64,000 bases of DNA from Cristatella mucedo (taxonomy: Eukaryota > Bryozoa > Phylactolaemata > Cristatellidae): positions 3,506,001 to 3,570,000 of the forward strand of contig WPIO01000007.1 in NCBI GenBank assembly GCA_009760855.2, given 5' to 3'. Position 1 is the stretch's first letter. Each line of letters opens with the position of its first letter. A program made the translations under genes and the position numbers. This document shows, in pieces, positions 10,801-17,841 of this stretch. The notes under the pieces are model-generated. The model saw only the letters and a list, made by a program, of their open reading frames with translations. It had not been told where the DNA came from and searched no databases.

Positions 10801-13800
10801 GATGATCGCACATCACCTATTAGAAGAGCAAAGCATTTTAATCTAGCCACACGCTTAGGGTGTCCTATGAGCAGCAGTTCAGTTTTATTGTCATTTAGTT
10901 TTAAGAAGTTTTCCGACATCCAGGATCTAATGTCAGCAAGGCAAGCATTCAGTTTATCAGTTGCTACAGCAGATTCCAACGGTTTGAATGAAAAATACAG
11001 CTGAGCATCGGCAGCATAGAAGTGATATCCTACTCCACGGGCCTTACTTTTCCGAGGGGTTAAGGATAAGTGGAGAACAGCAAGGGACCGAGGGCGAGAC
11101 CCTTGAGGGACTCTACAGTTGACCCGTCTCGCTTGTGAGACCTGACCTCCACACGACACGGATTGAACGAGATCAGATAAGTACGATTTGAACCACGCCA
11201 GTGCCTCGTCTGCCAGACCGATTATTGTTCTCAATCGTTCAAGTAGAACATCGTGATCAATGGTGTCAAAGGCAGCTGACAAATCTAGCAGAGCTAGGGC
11301 ATTAAAATTCCCGTCATCGTTCCTGCATAGGACGTCATTAATAACACGGAGGAGTGCCGTTTAACTGGAGTGCTGCCGCTTGAACCGTGATTGAAAGTTT
11401 TCTAACAGCAAGCTGGCTGAGGCAACTCAATCGCCAACTGTTTGCTTACTGGGTAGGCCAGTGCTAAAAACAGGTCGCCGGTCACTGTAACATGAGCATA
11501 TGGGGATAGCACAGTTCTCGGCGGTAGCTCATCAGCAAGACTGAGACAACAAGGCAGCCCAGATGCTTTCAATGTAGCTCTGTAAGCACGACAGTGAAGA
11601 GGGGCCAGAATCTAGAGCCCCGGTAGGCAGGCCAGACGAACCTAGAAACACAGGCTCCAAAGACCTGATTCCACAAACAACCGAAACAGCTGAAACAAGT
11701 AAAACCACACTCAGTGGCTTAGACATGCTCACTTCAATGCTGCACTCTGCCAAGCAGACATGTACAGAGCAGGTTAGCCGGCCCAGCTAAAGCAAGGCAG
11801 GTCTACGATTGCTGCCCCCCCCCCAGTGACACTGCCACTGTTGCTGCTGCCGATGCTGCCAGAGGGGCACATTGATTATGACACAAGTACAGGCATGCTC
11901 TTACCTGTCGGTGTATCCGCCTCCACGACAAGAAAAACAACACCACGGTGATGGCTACAGTGAGCACCTCGTATGCCTTGCCCGTGACAAGCTGCCAGAT
12001 GAACGTGTTCGATCCGTTGTATTTGCTATTAGCATCACCATACTGCCTGCGTACCCAGCACCAGTAGATGGTGCATTGGTCGTACCCGAACTGTCCCTGT
12101 GAAGCAGTTATGGTGACGATTGTAATGCCCATGCCCCAGCATAAAAAGTGTGACAGCACTGCAAGTCGTCGTGTCACATAGTCGCTTCCACGGACTGCTG
12201 TCACGAATATATTGACAGCAATGACCACCGACCAGCTGAAACTGGATATGCTTGAGAATGTCGACCAGGCAGCCTGAACTTGGCAAGCCATGTCGGTCTC
12301 GGGTGAGCTCCAATCGGATGCCAAGTCAGTTCTGAGGGCAAACCTGAGGACACACAGAGCCCATGAGACATCAGCACAAATCCTGCGCCAGGAGCTGCAG
12401 AAACAGGTATGTATAAAAACCAGCACTGGCATGAAAGAAGGGACGACCAAACATAAAGGTATGAACATGTAGGCGTGTGGCCCCGATCGGTGAAAAAGAG
12501 TTACTATGTTCATGCCCTGGCATATAATAATAATTATTAAAATACACTTAATAAAGTGCCCTCAGAGAACTTAATCTCTTTCTAGGTGCTTTACATTTGC
12601 TGCAAAGGGAAATGCAATTGAATGGTAAGTAATATCATGCTTGATAAACAAACAAAATGAATAATATGGTTAGGGGTGACATGCACAGGGTCAGCATGCA
12701 AATGTGGTTAGTGGCAGCATGCACAGTGTCAGCACGCATAAGCACATCAAGGACAAATCACAGGGACCCACTAAATGCTGTCCTAAATAGGTTGTTTTTA
12801 AGTTCCTTTTAAATGTGGTCACGTCAGGGGATGTTCTGACGCAGGTCGGGAGGAAGTTCCACGCATTGGGAGCATTCGAACTAAATGCACGGTTTCCAAA
12901 GGATTTAAGGTTTGTACGAGGTATTTGTAGACTGTTGGATTCCGAAAAGCGGGTGGTACGATGATTGGCCTGATGGGGTAGTATATCTGAAAGATAGGCT
13001 GGAGCCATAGAATGAAGGGACCTAAAAGTGAGCGACAAAACCTTGAAGTCAATCCGTTGCTTGACTGGTAGCCAGTGCAGGTCGGCGAGAAGTGGTGTGT
13101 TGTGGCAACAGCGACGTTCACGACAGACAAGCCTAGCTGCAGAGTTTTGCACCAGCTGCAATCGTCTGATCGCACATGCTGGTAGGCCAGTAAGCAGTGA
13201 CTTGCAGAAGTCGAGACGGAATGTCACGAATGCATGGACCAACTTGGACGTGGTATCCTTATCTAAACAAGCCCGGCATGGCTCACAGATCCAAATCTTT
13301 TAACAAGCCTATGAGCTAGGCACATACTCTCAAACTTCACCTGCTGCATGGATGCAGGAGAACATTAAGCAATGTGTGGTAAAAGTGAAATTAAGGTCGG
13401 CAGATTTAACAGCCTCGATTACCGTTTACAGCAGCAGAAACGTGCTTATGCGTGCTGACACTCTGCATGCTGCCACTAACCACATTTGCGATGCTGACCC
13501 TGTGCATGTCACCCCTAACCATATTATTCATTTTGTTTGTTTTTCAAGCATGATTTTACTTACCATTCAATTGCATTTCCCTTTGCAGCAAATGTAAAGC
13601 GCCTAGAAAGAGATTGAGTTCTCTGAGGGCGTTTTATCAAGTGCATTATTATTATTATTATTATTAAAGCATTATAAGCTGATTTAACAGCCGCATTTGT
13701 ACAGCAGAAGAGGAGCCTTAATGGCCATCACCACCATTTGCAGTTGGCAATAAGGGATCGCACAGTGATGGATCCCGGTCGTGAAGAGCACGAGTCTTAC

Positions 13801-15425
13801 CTCCTGGGCTATCACGGCCATAGGAGGTGAGCCGTGATGGCACACTAGGTAAGGCGGTTGCTTTCACGACCTCGGTCCCGAGGCCGTGGGTTCGATTCCT
13901 GCAGTGGGCGGTTCTTTATCGCCACTGCAAGCCGTGGTGATAGCCGTAAAGGCTCTTCTGTCGCTATAAAAAAGAGGCTGTTTAATCAGCTAGGATTAGA
14001 GACAATTACCTGGCTTGCAATGGGCAATAAAAGATTACCCCATGCAGGACTCGAATCCACGACCTGGTTTGTGAAGTGAGCATATAACCCCTAGCCCCCC
14101 CCCCCTGTTTGTTTCGGTTACGCCGCTCCAGCTGCCCTTCACGCGAGTTACAAAGGCACTTAAGGCTTGCAGCACGGTCTCCGCTGCCCCAGGAGGCTAA
14201 AAAGTCGCAATAGTAGGCAAGGTCTCCGCCTCCGCAGCTTCACTAGGGCGGGTAAGCTCTGCCCGGGAGCATACGGCTTGCTTGGGCAGGGGTGAGCCGT
14301 AATGGCTCACTATGTAAGGCGGTTGCTTTTCACGACCTCGGCCCCGAGGTCGTGGATTCGAATCCTGCGGTGGGCGATCCTTTATCGCCACTGCAAGAGG
14401 TGGTGATATCCGCAAAGGCTCCTCTGTCGCTATACAAAAAGAAGCTGCTAAATCAGCTAGCATTTATTTATTTATTTATTAGACGTCCTAAAAAAACCCG
14501 GCTGTTACAGTCTCGGGCCTTGGGTGGCAGCAACGACCTAAATCTCCTAGTTCATAATTTCGCTGAGGCTACGAGCTTATCTTCTATGCTTTTCACAGAG
14601 AATGGCCGTAAAACAGCAATCAGCAAGTAACAAACTTGCTGCAAACGCGATCTGAAAGTGAGAAGGCACCCTCCAGCCTATGTGGACCCGCCAAAGTCAA
14701 GGTTCCGCCTGGTTTGGAGAACTCCTGGGTTGGCAGTCATCGAGTTAAAGGTGCCTCGCTTGATAAACGCCAACTTCGAGACGCTGGGAAGACCAGTTGG
14801 TAGGCAGATCTCTGCTCGCAGCCCAAGAAGTACGGATGTAATTAATACACGGCTCCGAAGCAAGCAAAATACCCACTTCCTGCGGCCGATATAGGCACCG
14901 GGTCAAACGGTGAGCTTGCAAGCGCTTTATCGAGTGTCGCTAATACTTGAGGCGTATCGTGTCACTGACGCGAGTCACGTCCGCAGCCAGGCAAGCGCGG
15001 TAAGCACGGCCCAGCCGCGCGCGGTAGCGTTTCGCGCTTGCGCTGACCGCGAGCTCGCCCCAACGCCGAACCTGCGGCGGCGACTCAAGAGCCGACAGAT
15101 GCCGTCAAAGGCGGCGCTCCGGCGAGCGAGCGCGTGGCGCGGCGCTCGCTCGCCGAAGCGCTGCGCGAAGCGCAACCTACCAGCACAGACCGGCGAGGTT
15201 GCCGGCAGCTGTTAGGAAGTCGGCAACGGACAAAAAGACCAGCAGTCTGCGGCCCGGCGAGCGTATGTCCTTCACCCGGGCGTAAAGGGCGACAATGCTC
15301 GAAGACCCGGCCATGGACAGGACGGCGAAGAGCAGCGACGGCCAGAAGTAGAGCTGCGTAAGCAGCCCGCGCGCATACCGACCGCCCCAGTCGTCGGACC
15401 ACGAGCAGTTGCTTCCATTCGTCAT
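4674..15425 (-). CDS. GPR157: GPR157-like seven-transmembrane receptor, four exons
   Basis: The CDS is join(15425-15181, 12343-11905, 9931-9713, 4865-4674) read on the minus strand: 1095 nt, 364 residues plus TGA. Seen: GT-AG at all junctions, matching phases (2, 0, 0), and seven hydrophobic segments at roughly residues 22-48, 61-81, 102-130, 143-163, 196-222, 253-273 and 290-322. Family signatures include RRLLVFLSVADFLTAA in TM2, STFSSISSFSW in TM3, GYD...WCW in extracellular loop 2, a TGK segment opening TM5, VPLVFIISR and VRFVL in TM6, and QGLLNCLVFIFTTRA in TM7. The length is close to vertebrate GPR157 (about 335). Known: GPR157 is a plasma-membrane or ciliary orphan receptor linked to Gq signalling in vertebrates. 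The N-terminus has glycosylation sites NGS and NCS. Inferred: expressed and functional, since no stop or frameshift is seen. A GPR157 paralogue is the main alternative. Introns are 2837, 1973 and 4847 bp and full of LINE/SINE copies. Confidence 0.88.
5380..5549 (-). mobile_element. SINE-1 (tRNA-derived)
   Basis: On the minus strand: a head GAGCCGTGATGGCACACTAGG, B box GGGTTCGATTCC, then the conserved body (CTTTAT, GTGGCGATAGCCGTAAAG, CTTCTGTCGCTA) and 3' end GCTGTTTTAATCAGCTAG. Sits in receptor intron 3. Confidence 0.82.
5590..5765 (+). mobile_element. LINE-A 3' end
   Basis: 3' UTR module (ATGCATGTCACCTCTAACCA), TTTGCAGCAAATGTAAAG, stem-loop and (TTA)n. In receptor intron 3, antisense to the gene. 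Confidence 0.75.
5890..6240 (+). mobile_element. LINE-C 3' end
   Basis: Short C-terminal coding block (FKSQLKRHLFPLASP then TGA) followed by a 3' UTR with CATGATTCAGGGCATG and a degraded stem-loop AAAGCACCTCGGTAAAG...CTTAGGATGCTATT. It resembles 44640-44915 and differs from LINE-A and LINE-B. Confidence 0.55.
6260..7424. other. Receptor intron 3, unique AT-rich part
   Basis: No repeat or exon recognised. The frame at 7152-6895 (minus) has no splice support. Confidence 0.5.
7425..7690 (-). mobile_element. LINE-B 3' end
   Basis: Minus-strand tail (GTAATGTAAAGTAA) and hairpin region (GTAACTCCACAAAGTCATAAAG...GCAGGAGAG), then the C-terminal coding block. In receptor intron 3, same sense as the gene. 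Confidence 0.75.
7700..8450 (-). mobile_element. LINE-A-like RT relic
   Basis: On the minus strand, recognisable LHWLxxKYRIDFKIL near 7780, and near 8350 a degraded GSV-type motif B followed by ADVIAKYNPG. Many stops. In receptor intron 3. Confidence 0.6.
8460..9229. other. Receptor intron 3, unique part
   Basis: AT-rich; no element or exon recognised. Confidence 0.5.
9230..9645 (-). mobile_element. LINE-B-like RT relic
   Basis: Blocks matching LINE-B RT in the same order (antisense of LLIGHP, the conserved LKLND stretch and the motif B region near 9545). Highly decayed. Just downstream of receptor exon 3. Confidence 0.55.
9713..9931 (-). CDS. GPR157: GPR157-like exon 3 (ICL3, TM6, start of TM7)
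   Basis: The acceptor GCTCTCTTGCAG|TCG is at 9932/9931, phase 0. The exon codes residues 229-301: the third intracellular loop, RKLLFVPLVFIISR of TM6, FVLNAANMSS, and the beginning of TM7. The donor CCACTGCAG|GTAAGC at 9713/9712 is phase 0. A LINE-B 3' tail ends only about 12 bases before the acceptor dinucleotide region. Confidence 0.86.
9944..11420 (-). mobile_element. LINE-B, 5'-truncated, in receptor intron 2
   Basis: Same sense as the receptor gene. It contains SAAFDTIDHDVLLERL, ALAWFKSYLSD, a frame-disrupted PQGS region, YAAD in place of YADD, FLKLNDNKTELLLIGHP, the C-terminal block, hairpin and the ACATTACATTACATT tail. The tail ends next to the exon 3 acceptor. Very similar to 26400-28296. 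Confidence 0.85.
11905..12343 (-). CDS. GPR157: GPR157-like exon 2 (ECL1 to TM5)
   Basis: The acceptor is TGTGTGTCCTCAG|G at 12344/12343 and the first base completes the Trp codon begun in exon 1. The exon codes residues 83-228: extracellular loop 1 with Cys102, TM3, TM4, the long loop 2 with GYD, Cys172, WCW and a further NGS glycosylation site, then TM5. The donor CGACAG|GTAAGA at 11905/11904 is close to consensus, phase 0. Cys102 and a loop-2 cysteine are the expected disulfide pair of a class A-like fold. Confidence 0.88.
12523..13275 (-). mobile_element. LINE-A 3' half in receptor intron 1
   Basis: Starts with AATAATAATAATT, stem-loop, 3' UTR modules, and C-terminal RT coding from SKLVHAFVTFRLDFCKSLL onward. 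5'-truncated at about 13275. The 3' end lies about 180 bp upstream of exon 2. Confidence 0.82.
13445..13667 (+). mobile_element. LINE-A 3' end, inverted partner of 12523-12760
   Basis: Carries the 3' UTR modules, TTTGCAGCAAATGTAAAG, stem-loop (about 13596-13636) and (ATT)n. Opposite in orientation to the neighbouring copy. Confidence 0.78.
13678..13822 (-). mobile_element. SINE-1, decayed
   Basis: Minus-strand SINE-1 body and 3' end (GCTGTTAAATCAGCTT). The head is damaged around the B box. Head-to-head with 13827-13999. Confidence 0.68.
13827..13999 (+). mobile_element. SINE-1, well preserved
   Basis: Head GAGCCGTGATGGCACACTAG, arms CGACCTCGGTCCCGAGG, B box GGGTTCGATTCCTGC, body TTTATCGCCACTGCAAG, GTGATAGCCGTAAAGGCTC, 3' end AAAGAGGCTG...ATCAGCTAG. 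Confidence 0.85.
14000..14085 (-). mobile_element. SINE-1-like fragment
   Basis: Minus strand shows GGTCGTGGATTCGAGTCC (B box) then a TTTATTGCCCATTGCAAG body. Diverged; no 3' end. Confidence 0.55.
14286..14482 (+). mobile_element. SINE-1 with (ATTT)n 3' end
   Basis: Complete head, B box GGATTCGAATCCTGC, body, GCTGCTAAATCAGCTAGC and a short (ATTT)n tail. The tail shows how this SINE terminates. Confidence 0.83.
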
Positions 15426-15570
15426 GGCTCCGGCAGAGTAGCGGACAACCGAAGCTACAGCCCGCCTCGCCGATAGCGGCGACGGCCCGCTGCCGGTGCG
15501 AGACTGTTCTCGGGCAGGACTCTCTCGGAGAGCGCGCGCAACGCGGTCTTTCAGCGTCGCCTCACATGAC
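14960..15570 (-). promoter_or_regulatory. CpG-rich segment around receptor exon 1
   Basis: The sequence becomes markedly GC- and CpG-dense here compared with the AT-rich flanks. It covers exon 1, its presumed 5' UTR and the start of intron 1. Inferred to be the promoter or first-exon CpG island of the GPR157-like gene. No TATA box was identified. Confidence 0.4.
15181..15425 (-). CDS. GPR157: GPR157-like exon 1 (N-terminus, TM1, TM2)
   Basis: Codes residues 1-81 plus two bases of codon 82. The ATG at 15425-15423 is the first in-frame ATG of its open stretch and has G at -3. It is followed by N-glycosylation sites NGS and NCS, then TM1 and TM2. The donor is TGCTG|GTAGGT at 15181/15180, phase 2. 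Reading through gives TGG TAG, so without splicing the protein would stop at once. Upstream in-frame sequence (15572-15426) is open but has no ATG and is GC-rich, so it is probably 5' UTR. Confidence 0.87.
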
Positions 15571-15599
15571 ACCCACGATCACGGAAGTAATCAAACCGG

Positions 15600-16530
15600 A
15601 TGTATTAGGATGAGGCCTGTGCGTTATACCTCCCCCCTGCCAGTCCCCGCCCCTCCCTGCAGAGCGGTGCGTCTGGCGATCCAGATGTTTTCCAGGGTTT
15701 AGTCAGCCGCACCCGCGAGGCAGGTCACGAGACGTTGCTGCCGAGTCAGCTGAGAGCTCGCCGGCAGACGCAAAACAAGCCAAATTCGAAAGGCCGCGGA
15801 AAGAAGTCGGGCCAGGGTTTTGGGGGACGGCGTTCCTTAGTAGAGTGCCCGGCTCGCGTCGCTTCTCCCACGTCTTCGTTCTCGCTCGACGCAGCCCTGC
15901 GAAGTCTTAGCGAACCTTAGGCAGTTGCTAAGTCGCAACTGCCTAAGGCTTATACACGCCTGAGATCCTACCGGTCACACTCGCGCACTCGTAGAACCCG
16001 GCTGCAGTTACTCACGATTCGCCCTTCCGCGTCGATCGCAGGATCCGGCTGCGCAGAGACAATGTCTGTCTAATCGCTTCACAGAATTCCCTCTTTCGGC
16101 GGACGGGAGGTGTTGTATGACAGTGTCTCAGGCGGCGGCTGTTCTAGCGGGAGTCTCACGGAGACACAGCGGGCGCACGCGTGCGGTAAACGAGACTCTG
16201 CTTTATTACTCCCAACTGGCACATATATGGAAGCCCGATCAATCGCAGCAGACGACACGAAATACAATCTGCATTAGTGGCCCAACGCTGCACTGCTTCA
16301 ATGGCTTAACTATTGGCCACAGGTGAGGCATGTACATTAGTGTCGGGCGCTTCACTAATTACAGCAGCAGTAGCCGCACACGCACACAGCAAAGGCCTAG
16401 CAGCACTGGGGACGCAGCCACGGAGTCGCGGGACGAAGACTGCCGCGCCCCAACGTGCGGTGGACAATTCGACACACTGGAGCGTCTCTCTAGCTCTCCA
16501 TCGAGCAGTTGATTTTAACCATGCTTCCTT
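15600..16530. other. Sequence upstream of the receptor gene
   Basis: GC-rich near 15600-15900. Includes a direct and inverted AGGCAGTTGCTAAGTCGCAACTGCCT palindrome-like segment at about 15917-15946. No gene recognised. Confidence 0.45.
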
Positions 16531-16531
16531 T

Positions 16532-16620
16532 AATGTATCTCCATCGGGAACTCCACAAAGCTATGAAGACTATGTTGGCGTTACGCAGGAGAGTTTTGTT
16601 TAGTGCACCCACAGCTTCGG
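16532..16620 (-). mobile_element. LINE-B tail fragment
   Basis: Minus-strand LINE-B hairpin region (AACTCCACAAAGCTATGAAG...ACGCAGGAGAG). Confidence 0.6.
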
Positions 16621-16637
16621 CGGCTTGCGTTACGTAT

Positions 16638-16690
16638 TCCAGTGCACGTAAAGCGCCGAGAAAAAGATCAAGTTCTCTGTGGGCGCTAAA
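16638..16690 (+). mobile_element. LINE-A-like stem-loop fragment
   Basis: GTAAAGCGCCGAGAAAAAG...TTCTCTGTGGGCGCTAAA, an isolated copy of the terminal hairpin between two opposed LINE-B pieces. Confidence 0.55.
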
Positions 16691-16696
16691 CAAACG

Positions 16697-16990
16697 TATT
16701 TCTTACGCAACGACAGCTACTCTCCTACTGCCGACTATGGCTCGTCGTTTTCAGCGGTCCTGAGCTGCTACTTCTATGCTACTCACTACCTCAACTGCTC
16801 TCCTGACCCTGCTATGCTTCCCACTTTCTCTCTGCTGCGTGAGACGAAGTCTGTTGGCTACCGAATGCGTACCGAAAGCCGCTTAGGCTGTGAGTGCGCT
16901 ATACAAAACTCTCCTGCGTAACACCCACTTGGTCTTTATGACTTTGTGGAGTTACAGACGGAGATACATAACATTACATTATTATTATTG
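16697..16990 (+). mobile_element. LINE-B 3' end
   Basis: C-terminal coding block, hairpin at 16911-16963 and the AACATTACATTATTATT tail. Confidence 0.78.
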
Positions 16991-17097
16991 GGCGTTTCCT
17001 GCATCCACAGGCGCGGCAGCGCTTGCACATCTGAGCATGAGAGCTCGTGTGCTAGAGAGGGTTGAATCATGCATACAAGTGAAACAATAATTATAAT

Positions 17098-17720
17098 AGC
17101 AACAATGCACTTGATAAAGCGCCCTCAGAGAACTCAAATCTTATTCTAGGTGCTATATATTTGCTGCAAAGGAAACACGGTCGAATGCTGAGTGGTATCA
17201 TGCTAGATAAACAACAAGAATGACATGGTTAGGGGTTAGGGGTTAAGTTAGGGGTGACATGCAGAAGGTCAGCATGCAAGTGTGGTTAGTGGCAGCATGC
17301 ACAGTGTCAGCACGCATAAGCTTATAAAAGACACATCACATGGACCCACTAAATGTTGTCCTAAATAAGTACGCTTTCAAGTTCTTTTTTAATATGGTCA
17401 AGTCAAGGGATGTCGTGACGCAAGTTGGAAGTGAGCTCTAGGCATTGGGAGCATACGAACTAAATGCATACTTGCCGAAGGATTTGAGGTTTGTACGAGG
17501 TGTAGGTAAACAGTTAGATTCAAAAAAGCGGGTGGTGCGATGCTTGGCCTGATGGGGGAGTAGATCTGATTGGTAGGCTGGAGACAAAGAATGAAGGGAC
17601 CTACAAGTGAGAGACAAAACCTTGAAGTCAATCCGTTGCTTGTCCGTTGCTTGACTGGTAGCCAGTGAAGGTCGGCGAGAAGTGGTGTGATGTGGCAACT
17701 GCGACGCGAACGACAGGCAA
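17098..17720 (-). mobile_element. LINE-A 3' half
   Basis: Stem-loop, 3' UTR with a small duplication of GGTTAGGGGTTA-type sequence, and C-terminal coding in two frames (17734-17438 and 17799-17398). It carries an internal repeat of TCCGTTGCTTG near 17632-17655. Confidence 0.8.
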
Positions 17721-17841
17721 GCCAAAACAAGCATGAAAAGTGTTTGGCTTTTTTCAGAACTATATTTTTTAACAATTTCTTTAAGAATTGCATCGGCAAT
17801 GTGCTACCGTTGCTGGCGTGCCCCCTCCCCCCACTGTTGTT

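Noticed and set aside
13827-13920. Possible genuine tRNA gene because of a perfect B box
   Set aside because: The sequence continues into a body repeated at many loci and the acceptor arms do not pair, so it is a SINE head.
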